DNA of 15,000 nt from Prevotellaceae bacterium (GTDB lineage Bacteria > Bacteroidota > Bacteroidia > Bacteroidales > Paludibacteraceae), in assembly GCA_031270565.1 (NCBI GenBank), contig JAISXJ010000192.1, positions 1 to 15,000 on the forward strand. Direction: 5' to 3'. Below, in pieces: positions 1 to 5,572 of the stretch. Within the stretch, counting starts at the first letter, position 1, and each line of letters starts with the position of its first letter. A program made the translations under genes and the position numbers. The notes below the pieces were generated by a model that ran no database searches, was not told the DNA's origin, and saw only the letters and a list, made by a program, of their open reading frames with translations.

Positions 1-170
1 GGCTTGCAGAACAGATTGGTTGTGATAATAGCAGCTTGGGAAAGATGCTCAACAAAAAGCACATATACCCTGAATTGCTGTTAAAAATATCTATTACACT
101 GAAAACCAACTTCTTCAGGCAATACAATCAACTATTTAAGAAATCTACACCTGAAAGCGACGACCAATAA
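1..170 (+). CDS. C-terminal fragment of a small helix-turn-helix (XRE/Cro-like) DNA-binding protein
   Basis: The gene enters from outside the window. The first complete codon begins at base 3 and the stop TAA is at 168-170, giving 55 visible residues. The visible part reads LAEQIGCDNSSLGKMLNKK, which fits the second and recognition helices of a Cro/XRE-type HTH, followed by an ELLLKISITLKTNFFRQY tail. I recognise this pattern from a family of short Bacteroidetes HTH proteins with a C-terminal LLLKIS..L..NFF..Y segment; that assignment is from memory. The acidic tail ends one base before a palindrome at 171 that could be its own binding site. It may regulate the operon that follows, but this is inference from position only. 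The N-terminus, and so the full family assignment, cannot be seen. Confidence 0.68.
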   Translation, partial: LAEQIGCDNSSLGKMLNKKHIYPELLLKISITLKTNFFRQYNQLFKKSTPESDDQ

Positions 171-198
171 TGGCACAAATTGCCATTTTATTGGCACA
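171..198 (+). promoter_or_regulatory. Operator-like TGGCA/TGCCA inverted and direct repeat
   Basis: TGGCACAAATTGCCA at 171-185 is a perfect 5-bp-arm palindrome with a 5-base centre. The heptamer TGGCACA then recurs at 192-198, exactly 21 bp after the first copy, or about two helical turns. The site lies between the HTH gene and the promoter at 217-246, so it suits an operator bound by a dimeric HTH protein. It resembles a sigma-54 -24/-12 site but the GG-to-GC spacing is one base short. The function is inferred. Confidence 0.4.
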
Positions 199-216
199 GA
201 TTACCTCTAAAATACA

Positions 217-246
217 TTTGATATTCAGACAGTTGCAGTATCTTTG
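217..246 (+). promoter_or_regulatory. Bacteroidetes-type promoter of the small-gene operon
   Basis: TTTG at 217-220 and TATCTTTG at 239-246 match the -33 (TTTG) and -7 (TAnnTTTG) elements known for the primary sigma factor of Bacteroidetes. There are 18 bases between them, one or two below the usual spacing. Transcription would start near 250, about 20 bases before the ATG at 272. This supports the later start rather than the longer reading frame that opens at 170. Confidence 0.55.
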
Positions 247-271
247 CAGTCAAATTTTAATACTTATTATA

Positions 272-625
272 ATGGTAAAATCAAGAGAACAACTTTTGTT
301 AAAATTAGAAGAAGGTAGTGCCTATTGGATTAAAATCCTTCAAAGGCAACAATTCACAGATGAAGACCAACCAGGGCTTCAGGCTACTGTTGATTTAATG
401 TGTAAACTTTGTCCTGACTTTCCAAAGGATAGTAATGTTGAATCTAACAAAGAAGAATGTTTACAAGAACAACTTTTATCAGAAGGTAGCACCTATTGGG
501 TTAAAATTATCCAAAGGCAAGAACTAACACAGGAGGAGAATAGTCAACTACAGCGTATTGTTGACATTATGCGCAAAACTTGTCCTAATTATCCACAGGA
601 TAACAAAAAAGGAGGTGTAAAATGA
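272..625 (+). CDS. Internally duplicated 117-aa hypothetical protein
   Basis: I do not recognise this protein. It has no signal peptide or membrane segment. Its striking feature is two copies of a roughly 47-residue unit. Copy 1 (about residues 6-53) and copy 2 (about 66-110) share EQLL, the core EGS(A/T)YW(I/V)KI(L/I)QRQ, a (V)D(L/I)M segment and C-P-(D/N)-(F/Y)-P-(K/Q)-D. Each unit looks like two amphipathic helices followed by a short CP-containing loop. The DNA copies are also alike, so the duplication is fairly recent or conserved. The open frame could start at 170, but that would overlap the palindrome and promoter, so the ATG at 272 is preferred. The stop overlaps the next ATG (ATGA at 622-625), which implies translational coupling. 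The gene is AT-rich compared with the core genes to the right. Confidence 0.7.
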   Translation: MVKSREQLLLKLEEGSAYWIKILQRQQFTDEDQPGLQATVDLMCKLCPDFPKDSNVESNKEECLQEQLLSEGSTYWVKIIQRQELTQEENSQLQRIVDIMRKTCPNYPQDNKKGGVK

Positions 626-936
626 AATCATGGTATAAAAAATGGTGGGTGTGGGCTATTGCATTTTGTGTGCTTTTGGTTTATTTGGAAATTTCTCGAA
701 TTAACGACATTATTGGCACTTATGAAGTAAATGGTACGACTCTTATTATGAATTCGGATGGTACAGGAGAATTTGATGGAAGAAAATTCTCCTGGGAATA
801 TCTCAATGGACACTATATGTGTACTATTTCAGGTAGTGGTTTGTTTTTTATTGATGATGGGTATTTATCTTTTGATGATGCAACATTAGATGCAAAAGAT
901 TATAATAGAGCATATAAACTCACTAAAATCAAGTAA
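622..936 (+). CDS. Membrane-anchored 104-aa hypothetical protein
   Basis: A basic N-terminus (KSWYKKWW) precedes one hydrophobic segment at about residues 9-24, which should be an uncleaved inner-membrane anchor. The remaining 75 or so residues form a beta-rich domain outside the membrane. It opens with IIGTYEVNGTTLIMNSDGTG, a pattern like the first strands of small lipocalin-like domains (GxY...L.L..DGTG). That likeness is only a shape cue. A good Shine-Dalgarno, GGAGG, sits at 611-615, and the ATG overlaps the upstream stop by four bases, so it is translated with its neighbour. No catalytic motif is visible. Function unknown. Confidence 0.72.
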   Translation: MKSWYKKWWVWAIAFCVLLVYLEISRINDIIGTYEVNGTTLIMNSDGTGEFDGRKFSWEYLNGHYMCTISGSGLFFIDDGYLSFDDATLDAKDYNRAYKLTKIK

Positions 937-938
937 TT

Positions 939-1115
939 ATGGGCAAAACAATGACAATTATAGATATTTTAAAAGAGATAAATATCATAACAAACGGAAA
1001 GTCAAAAGATGAGGATTTTTCTAAGGAAGATTTAGAAAGATTGAAATCTTTATCAGATGAAATGAATAGAGCTGTTCAAAGATTTTATCAATTAAACAAT
1101 TATTCTACAAAGTAA
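939..1115 (+). CDS. 58-aa acidic/basic helical small protein
   Basis: This short frame begins two bases after the preceding stop and runs from ATG 939 to TAA 1113-1115. An alternative ATG lies at 951. The product is charged and helix-prone: an N-terminal TIIDILKEINII segment, a KSKDEDFSKEDLERLKSLSDEMN central helix and an aromatic RFYQLNNY end. There is no signal peptide or membrane segment. Its position within a tightly packed operon and its codon use, similar to its neighbours, argue that it is real. It is too short for most length cut-offs and would often be missed. Function unknown; it could be a cytoplasmic partner of the membrane or lipoprotein products. Confidence 0.55.
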   Translation: MGKTMTIIDILKEINIITNGKSKDEDFSKEDLERLKSLSDEMNRAVQRFYQLNNYSTK

Positions 1116-1162
1116 ACGCTTACACTAACAACATACAAGTAACCATCATAGAGTAGGTAAAA

Positions 1163-1606
1163 ATGAAAAAGTTAAAATTCTTTTTAATCAGTTTGGTTGC
1201 AGCAGTAACCTTGATTGCAGGTCTTTCTTCTTGTGGAGGAGGCAGTGGCAGTTCTAACTCTGGCAGTAGCAATAAAAAAATATCTACTGTAGAGGAAGCA
1301 CAAAGATACATAGATGGAAAAATTTTTACTGCCACTGACCCTGTACAATATGGTGAGTATTGGATAAAGTTAACCATATCAGGCAGTTCGGCAACTATAC
1401 AGTTTGGTTTACCTCAATATGAAGGATGGGGAAACTCAGACCCTGAACAATATGTAATTGAAGAGGAAAGATATTTAGATACAGGGGAAAGGTATTATGC
1501 CATCAATTTTGGTTGTTATAAATTTAATATAAGCAACTTAACCTTTAGCAACTGTAGAGGTTATGCTCAAAAAGCCAAAATAGGGGACAAATATCCCTGG
1601 AAATAA
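1163..1606 (+). CDS. Secreted lipoprotein, 147 aa, unknown function
   Basis: The N-terminus is a classic lipoprotein signal: KK at residues 2-3, a hydrophobic core and the lipobox LSSC with the lipid-bearing Cys at 24. A Gly/Ser linker (GGGSGSSNSGSSN) follows, so the mature protein is tethered. I see no acidic surface-export signal after the Cys, so a periplasm-facing location is possible. The folded part (about residues 40-147) is rich in aromatic residues and beta-prone, with STVEEAQRYIDGKIF at its start and two Cys (near residues 118 and 130) in the sequence FGCYKFNISNLTFSNC that could form a disulphide. It is the last gene before a strong terminator, 47 bases after the 58-aa gene, and probably belongs to the same transcript. 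Confidence 0.8.
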   Translation: MKKLKFFLISLVAAVTLIAGLSSCGGGSGSSNSGSSNKKISTVEEAQRYIDGKIFTATDPVQYGEYWIKLTISGSSATIQFGLPQYEGWGNSDPEQYVIEEERYLDTGERYYAINFGCYKFNISNLTFSNCRGYAQKAKIGDKYPWK

Positions 1607-1621
1607 AAATCAAATTATACA

Positions 1622-1669
1622 AGCAACCATTTGAATATTAGTGTTTTATATTCAAATGGTTGTTGTTTT
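1622..1669 (+). terminator. Strong terminator closing the small-gene operon
   Basis: A perfect 15-bp inverted repeat, CAACCATTTGAATAT at 1624-1638 and its complement at 1648-1662, has a 9-base loop and is followed by a U-rich stretch to 1669. It begins 17 bases after the lipoprotein stop and fits intrinsic termination. Confidence 0.85.
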
Positions 1670-1682
1670 GTACCGATGTGTC

Positions 1683-1727
1683 AAAAAAACGGCTTCCCGA
1701 CTGTCTGAATTGAAAATCGGCGAAGCC
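1683..1727 (-). terminator. Minus-strand intrinsic terminator
   Basis: Read on the minus strand, GGCTTC at 1727-1722, a one-base bulge and CCGA pair with TCGG GAAGCC at 1700-1691. The stem is followed after one base by seven Ts (A7 at 1683-1689 on the plus strand). The nearest minus-strand gene ends at 2034, more than 300 bases upstream, so the transcript ending here would include the hairpin-rich region 1730-1970. Confidence 0.6.
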
Positions 1728-1789
1728 AAAGACAGAACTTTCATAACCGCATACAAGCGATAGCACAGTTTGCGGAAAAAGCCGCCTCC

Positions 1790-1890
1790 CGCACCTGCAC
1801 CTGAAAGGTGCGACAAGTAATTAATAAGTCCTGCCTTTGTAGGCAGAGGTTAGGTATGGATGTTTCACTCCGCAGGTCGCTGACCTGCGG
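1790..1890. repeat. Three-hairpin structured intergenic element
   Basis: Three perfect hairpins are strung together in 100 bases: GCACCT/AGGTGC at 1797-1811, CTGCCT/AGGCAG at 1831-1846 and CCGCAGGTC/GACCTGCGG at 1870-1890 with a 3-base loop. The outer two share a CAGGT-type stem. Open frames exist through it on both strands but look like chance products of the repeat. It could be a dispersed palindromic repeat or a structured RNA; sequence alone does not decide. The gene-free stretch 1607-2033 holds this element, two terminators and the hairpin at 1935-1967. Confidence 0.6.
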
Positions 1891-1934
1891 CACAAGCACG
1901 ACACACCAACCTTTTTTGCGTTTCTTACAACACA

Positions 1935-1967
1935 AAGTCCCTGAAATCCGAACGATTTCAAGGACTT
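1935..1967. terminator. Hairpin downstream of the FKBP gene, possibly a terminator
   Basis: AAGTCCCTGAAATC at 1935-1948 pairs with GATTTCAAGGACTT at 1954-1967 with one mismatch and a 5-base loop. On the minus strand it lies 66 bases after the FKBP stop and is followed by the T-rich TTGTGTTGT, so it may end that transcript. The U-tract is imperfect. Confidence 0.45.
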
Positions 1968-2033
1968 GCTTTGTTATTCTCTTTATTTCTGTGGTAGCTC
2001 TTGGGCTTGAAATAAGGATTTTCTGAGGACGAG

Positions 2034-3278
2034 TTATTTCTCTATACCGAGTAATTCAACATAGAATATCAATGCCGAGAAAGGCAAAATGCGCTGTCCC
2101 GATCCGCGTGAGCCGTAGCCTAATTCCTGAGGGATATAGATACGCCATTTAGAGCCGACCGGCATCAGTTTCAGCGCCTCAGTCCAGCCCGGAATAACCT
2201 GTGTTACGCCAAAGACAGCTGCGTTTCCGCGTTCTATGGAGCTGTCGAAGACAGTGCCGTCAATCAGTGTGCCTTCATAATGCACCTTCACGCGATCGGA
2301 AGCAGTCGGCAACGCGCCTCTGCCAGCCTTGATAATTTCATACTGCAAGCCGCTGTCAGTGATTTTTATCTGGGGACGTTTGGCATTTTCCGCCAAAAAC
2401 TCTTCGCCTGCGATACGGTTAGCGCCATATTCTTTTTCCGTCTGGGCGTCTTTATGTGCCTGTATTTTTTCCTGATAATACGTTCTGGCTTGAGGAACGC
2501 TCATCTGGGTCGTGTCGTTAAGGAAAGCGGCAAACATACCAGCCTTTACGATGTCAATTTTGGCTTCCAACAGACTGTCGCCTGTAAGTCCGCCGCCCGC
2601 GCTCAACTGCTTGTTGACATTGGTAGCAATCTGCAGACCGGATACATAGAATTTGATGCCCGCATCGGCGAAATGTTTCACACCGTATTTAAGCCCTTTC
2701 ACTAAGGCTGCCGCTTCGATAGTGTCATCGGCGAGGACATACTGTTTGATACCGAAGCCATTGGCAACGGCAAATGCCTTATTCAAAGAGTCGATGCGTT
2801 CCTGTGTGCGAATAGCGGGTTGGTTGGCGCTGCCATAATAGCCCATCACCGACACAAAGTAGGTTTGCGCTTCCTGCGCGGTCATACCCACTTCTTTCCC
2901 GTGGAGAATGTCATAGATAGTGTTAAAAATGGCTTCTTCGTTGGCGATAACGGAAGAATCTCTAAAAAGGAAGCCCTCTTTGATTTGATCTTTGATTGTT
3001 ACGCCAATACTTCTGCCTTCATTGTAAAGACGGTCGGAAACTTTTTTTGAAGCAAATCCTTCGCCGAAACCTCTCACCAGCCCTTTGAGAGCAGCTTCGG
3101 AACTGTCATTCCCCAAAACATACTGTTTAATATCGGCGCCGTTTGCCACGCCAAAGGCATAGTTAAGAGAATCCAGTTCTGTCTCTAATTTGGCTGTTGT
3201 AACGTGTCTGTTACAAGCCGTGAAAGATGCCACACATACAATGGCTAATGCATAGCCACACATTTTTTTCATAGTCAT
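2034..3278 (-). CDS. FKBP-type peptidyl-prolyl cis-trans isomerase lipoprotein with duplicated N-terminal domain
   Basis: This 414-aa protein should speed proline isomerisation during folding of exported proteins. A signal peptide ends in the lipobox-like FTAC with Cys 22. Two homologous helical units follow, about residues 31-150 and 157-275; both start with (L/I)DSLN.AF.VANG..IKQYVL and resemble the FKBP_N dimerisation region. The C-terminal FKBP domain (about 303-414) keeps the pocket residues of the family: Tyr334, Phe344-Asp345, the VIPGW run 361-365, Tyr388 in ELGYG and Phe405. It should therefore be active. Translation may start at 3278 or at the second Met two codons later. Most relatives I know have a single N-terminal unit, so the duplication is unusual. 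It stands alone, with a minus-strand -7 element upstream. Confidence 0.92.
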   Translation of the reverse strand: MTMKKMCGYALAIVCVASFTACNRHVTTAKLETELDSLNYAFGVANGADIKQYVLGNDSSEAALKGLVRGFGEGFASKKVSDRLYNEGRSIGVTIKDQIKEGFLFRDSSVIANEEAIFNTIYDILHGKEVGMTAQEAQTYFVSVMGYYGSANQPAIRTQERIDSLNKAFAVANGFGIKQYVLADDTIEAAALVKGLKYGVKHFADAGIKFYVSGLQIATNVNKQLSAGGGLTGDSLLEAKIDIVKAGMFAAFLNDTTQMSVPQARTYYQEKIQAHKDAQTEKEYGANRIAGEEFLAENAKRPQIKITDSGLQYEIIKAGRGALPTASDRVKVHYEGTLIDGTVFDSSIERGNAAVFGVTQVIPGWTEALKLMPVGSKWRIYIPQELGYGSRGSGQRILPFSALIFYVELLGIEK

Positions 3279-3373
3279 GTTCTTAAAAATAAAAAATAAA
3301 TTATTAGATAATAGTATTTAAATCCAATTCGGAAATTAAGCAGGAATAATGCCTTTTTCATCATTTTATTCAT
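3275..3373 (-). CDS. Possible 32-codon leader ORF overlapping the FKBP start
   Basis: An ATG at 3373 opens 32 codons that end in TGA at 3277-3275, overlapping the FKBP ATG as ATGA. The peptide starts MNKMMKKALFLLNF and ends in a Tyr/Leu/Ile/Phe-rich stretch, so it would be hydrophobic. It lies about 30 bases after the expected transcription start from the -7 element at 3417-3410. The leader is AT-rich, so this may be a chance frame; the exact start/stop overlap is the only reason to keep it. Confidence 0.22.
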   Translation of the reverse strand: MNKMMKKALFLLNFRIGFKYYYLIIYFLFLRT

Positions 3374-3409
3374 TATTTCCGCCGCTATTCAGCCTTTTAA
3401 AAGGGCGTG

Positions 3410-3417
3410 CAAATTTA
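3410..3417 (-). promoter_or_regulatory. Probable -7 element of the FKBP gene
   Basis: On the minus strand the bases read TAAATTTG, matching TAnnTTTG. No good TTTG -33 element lies at the usual 19-21 base spacing, so it is a half match. It would give a 5' leader of about 125 bases, holding the short ORF at 3373-3275. Confidence 0.4.
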
Positions 3418-3475
3418 CATGAAATAATCCAATAAAAAGAGGTGTTTTACAACCGCAAAAATAATCCACCTCCTC

Positions 3476-3506
3476 TTGCCCAATCCAAAAACTTGTATTA
3501 TCTTTG
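3476..3506 (+). promoter_or_regulatory. Plus-strand promoter without an evident gene
   Basis: TTG at 3476-3478 and TATCTTTG at 3499-3506 have 20 bases between them, which fits the Bacteroidetes -33/-7 promoter well. The same -7 octamer is used at 239-246. The only frame directly downstream is the 45-codon one at 3543. Confidence 0.55.
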
Positions 3507-3542
3507 CTGCCAATATTTATTATCAAAAAAAATTAATACAAA

Positions 3543-3680
3543 ATGATGCTTACATTTGGGGTTCCATATTTACCATTTTTTCAGATTAGACGGTTTAACC
3601 GCCTAAAAGTAAGCTCGTTACAAAAGCCCCCCCCCGCATTCAGCTTAACTCCTTGTATTCAAGGGATTACCATTTGTTAA
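3543..3680 (+). CDS. Orphan 45-codon ORF with a nine-C tract, doubtful
   Basis: It starts at ATG 3543, some 31 bases after the expected transcription start, and ends at TAA 3678-3680, at the base of a terminator hairpin. The peptide (MMLTFGVPYLPFFQIRR... ending GITIC) has no recognised motif. A run of nine C at 3627-3635 lies inside it. One base less gives a stop soon after; one more joins it to the frame that runs to 3871. The region may instead be a small non-coding RNA of about 200 bases, or a degraded repeat. Confidence 0.25.
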   Translation: MMLTFGVPYLPFFQIRRFNRLKVSSLQKPPPAFSLTPCIQGITIC

Positions 3681-3728
3681 AGACTTTTTTATTTACGCTT
3701 AACAGCGCGAAGTCTTTTTGCGTTTTTT
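3679..3728 (+). terminator. Terminator-like hairpin of the orphan transcription unit
   Basis: AAAGACTT at 3679-3686 is complementary to AAGTCTTT at 3710-3717 with a 23-base loop, and T-rich sequence including T6 follows at 3723-3728. With the promoter at 3476-3506 it defines a possible transcript of about 200 bases. The large loop makes it weaker than the one at 1622. Confidence 0.45.
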
Positions 3729-3730
3729 CG

Positions 3731-3962
3731 CCATATACATATATAACGGCACGTTTCCGGAATTTTCGGAGGCGTTGCTGCTGTTTTTTTGAGAGGCATC
3801 TGTTCGGGAGGAGAAGAGAGTTTGCAATTGTTCTCCCAAAATGCGGAGTGAAACTGCACGGCAACACTTAAAAAATAGTGCGGGAAAGAGCAGCCACTTT
3901 CTAAAAAACGGGCAAGCCCTGCAAAGCCGAAAGAGCAGGAATTAACTGTAAATGAAAATTTT
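3731..3962. other. Gene-free leader region of the PH-like operon
   Basis: No convincing gene or TAnnTTTG promoter is visible here. Long frames on both strands have unnatural composition (Arg/Cys/Phe runs) and look like chance. The promoter of the following operon is either in this stretch in an unrecognised form or is the one at 3476-3506 with read-through. Confidence 0.4.
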
Positions 3963-4400
3963 ATGGCAAATTTAAAATCAGGTCTTATTTTAGGCGAAGG
4001 CGAAAACCTCGTTATGGAACTCGAAGCCGAATTGTGGGCAAGCAGTTCAAACCCGTTGGCAAAACTAATTGGTTCTGTCATTAAATTTCTCAACCTTTTG
4101 CTTGGAAACAAACGCCAGGGTTTTGTGGTAATTACCAACAAACGTGTGGTGGAAGTTATTCAATTCAAAGCGTTGTGGGTGCTTAATACAGGTAAAAATG
4201 TAAAATACCTGTTGCCGAGCAGTGTTAAGGAAGTTGGTTACACCAAACAAGGTACTTGCTTTGGCTGTTTCTGCCAGTCGTACCATTTGTACTACGATGC
4301 ATTTACGCAACGTACATCGGTACTGTTGAGCGATGTTGATGAAGCGGGCGCACAGAAAGTGGTTGATGCTTTCTATAAAGCAATTTCTTCTGCGCAGTAA
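3963..4400 (+). CDS. PH-like domain protein, 145 aa
   Basis: The start is ATG 3963 after an AT-rich leader. There is no signal peptide. Residues 53-65 read GFVVITNKRVVEV, the signature core of bacterial PH-like (bPH) domains, where a strand ending in TN+R is followed by another strand. A hydrophobic patch at about 34-48 (KLIGSVIKFLNLLLG) could touch the membrane. A Cys cluster, CFGCFC at 99-104, is unusual and could bind metal or be lipid-modified; nothing proves either. The last 20 residues (GAQKVVDAFYKAISSA) look like the C-terminal helix of a PH fold. It leads a three-gene operon whose other members are membrane proteins, so a role at the inner face of the membrane is likely. Exact function unknown. 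Confidence 0.7.
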   Translation: MANLKSGLILGEGENLVMELEAELWASSSNPLAKLIGSVIKFLNLLLGNKRQGFVVITNKRVVEVIQFKALWVLNTGKNVKYLLPSSVKEVGYTKQGTCFGCFCQSYHLYYDAFTQRTSVLLSDVDEAGAQKVVDAFYKAISSAQ

Positions 4401-4403
4401 GCC

Positions 4404-4835
4404 ATGCCTTCCGACATTTCAACATTTCCGAGATTTTTGTATCTCAATGCGTATGCCTTTCTCCTCACATTCGGGGGGATTGGCATCGCGTTGATGCCTT
4501 GTTACCGTATTGGTTGGTGGCTTACGGCGTTGCAGGTTGTTGTGGTTTGGATTTGCGAAAAAAACGCTCTGCGAATTTTCCGTTCGTGGTCGGATAAAAA
4601 ACGCAAATATGCTGTTTTGATGCAGAAAAACAGTGCAGAGTTTCGACCCGATACATTCGCAGAATACGTGCAAGCGCCTTGCGGACAACTGCTGGTTAAA
4701 ATTGTCCTCACCGATTTGAGAAAAAACCACGAATACAAAAACCTATTAAAACTCAAACAACCTTTGTGGACGATGTTGACAACGGGTTGCAAACCACAGA
4801 AAACAGTTATTTTTATTAACGATAAAAATTTATGA
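4404..4835 (+). CDS. Two-helix membrane protein, 143 aa, unknown function
   Basis: The ATG follows the upstream stop after three bases, so the two genes are co-transcribed and probably coupled. Two hydrophobic segments are visible, about residues 11-33 and 36-51, forming a hairpin in the membrane. The remaining 90 residues are basic and soluble (KKRKYAVLMQK, LRKNHEYKNLLKLKQPL) and should lie on the cytoplasmic side by the positive-inside rule. No domain is recognised. The last four bases overlap the next start. Its neighbours, a PH-like protein and a three-helix membrane protein, suggest a small membrane complex; this is inference. Confidence 0.66.
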   Translation: MPSDISTFPRFLYLNAYAFLLTFGGIGIALMPCYRIGWWLTALQVVVVWICEKNALRIFRSWSDKKRKYAVLMQKNSAEFRPDTFAEYVQAPCGQLLVKIVLTDLRKNHEYKNLLKLKQPLWTMLTTGCKPQKTVIFINDKNL

Positions 4836-5473
4836 AAATCATTTTTGTTGTACTTTTTGCATTGCTTATCATAGCAGTTGCCGGATTGTTCTTATGGTAT
4901 TTGCTGTTGCCGATGCCTCCGTCGAACGAGAAAAAAATATTTATTGCAATAACCATTGTTGGAACGGTTTTGTTTGAATCGCTGTTTATTGCAAGCGCGT
5001 TTATACCGCGTAAAATAGATAAACTGATTGTGCAGGGAATCGGTTCTATTGAATTGAATATCAATACAATATCGCCAAACTATACGGATGAAGTTTTGGA
5101 TGCCGACAAAGTAAAATCGCTTATAGCGGACACAAAGCAGATACGTTATTATATGAACGAAAATCCCAATGCTAATTTTATTGTAAAAGCAATCGGACTG
5201 GGCGCGTATATGGGTTTTGCAGAGGATTTTTGCGACCATATAGAAGATAATTTTATAGAGTTTCAGAAATCTGAAATACCATTCACGCTGCACAATATTT
5301 TTGACTTTATACACAAAAAATCGGCAGTTCCCGTATTAAAAACCACAAAAATCATCGAAACGGTGGTGTTAATCGTTGCGGGACTGTTTTATAGTCTCAT
5401 TCTGATTGCTTTTTTTGCCAATCAAAAAGGGCTATTTACGCCAACTAATAAATCTGTTACATTTGGCGAGTAG
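4832..5473 (+). CDS. Three-helix membrane protein with a soluble central domain, 213 aa
   Basis: The start overlaps the preceding stop as ATGA (4832-4835). Hydrophobic segments at about 3-26, 36-58 and 174-195 flank a soluble region of about 115 residues. That region starts PRKIDKLIVQGIGSIEL and contains an acidic helix-rich part (GFAEDFCDHIEDNFIEF). With three crossings, the central domain and the C-terminal tail lie on opposite sides. I do not recognise the family. It is the last gene of the operon; no clear terminator follows before the LRR gene 100 bases on. Confidence 0.68.
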   Translation: MKIIFVVLFALLIIAVAGLFLWYLLLPMPPSNEKKIFIAITIVGTVLFESLFIASAFIPRKIDKLIVQGIGSIELNINTISPNYTDEVLDADKVKSLIADTKQIRYYMNENPNANFIVKAIGLGAYMGFAEDFCDHIEDNFIEFQKSEIPFTLHNIFDFIHKKSAVPVLKTTKIIETVVLIVAGLFYSLILIAFFANQKGLFTPTNKSVTFGE

Positions 5474-5547
5474 AAATGCCTGAACATTAAACTTGCAGTC
5501 CTTGCCGCTCAGGTAAAACGACTAAAGTTATTGAACCATATTTATTT

Positions 5548-5561
5548 ATTAATTAATTTAA
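5548..5561 (+). promoter_or_regulatory. AT-rich translation leader of the LRR gene
   Basis: ATTAATTAATTTAA ends 11 bases before the ATG at 5573. An almost identical run, AATTAATTAATTTAA, ends 12 bases before the FISUMP start at 14827. No Shine-Dalgarno is present in either. Such A/T-rich leaders are known to help translation start in Bacteroidetes. This site also argues for the start at 5573 rather than the TTG at 5531. Confidence 0.4.
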
Positions 5562-5572
5562 TTTTTTATCTT

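Noticed and set aside
171..185. Sigma-54 promoter (TGGCAC...TTGC)
   Set aside because: The GG and GC are one base too close for the -24/-12 pair, and a standard Bacteroidetes promoter lies just downstream.
170..271. N-terminal extension of the 117-aa protein back to the ATG at 170
   Set aside because: It would code through the palindrome and the promoter, overlaps the HTH stop and gives a Leu/Ile/Gln-rich stretch unlike the rest of the protein.
1741..2026. Open frames on both strands through the hairpin region
   Set aside because: Their composition mirrors the palindromes, they have no promoter or start context and they overlap each other; they look like by-products of the repeat.
3764..3780. 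TTTCGGAGGCGTTGCTG, similar at 15 of 17 bases to the minus strand of 14984-15000
   Set aside because: Several matches of this quality are expected by chance among all pairs of positions in 15 kb, so it is not evidence of a repeat by itself.
3653..4141. Frames on both strands in the leader of the PH-like gene
   Set aside because: Cys, Arg and Phe runs and overlap with hairpins suggest non-coding sequence; the minus-strand frame also runs across the PH-like gene.
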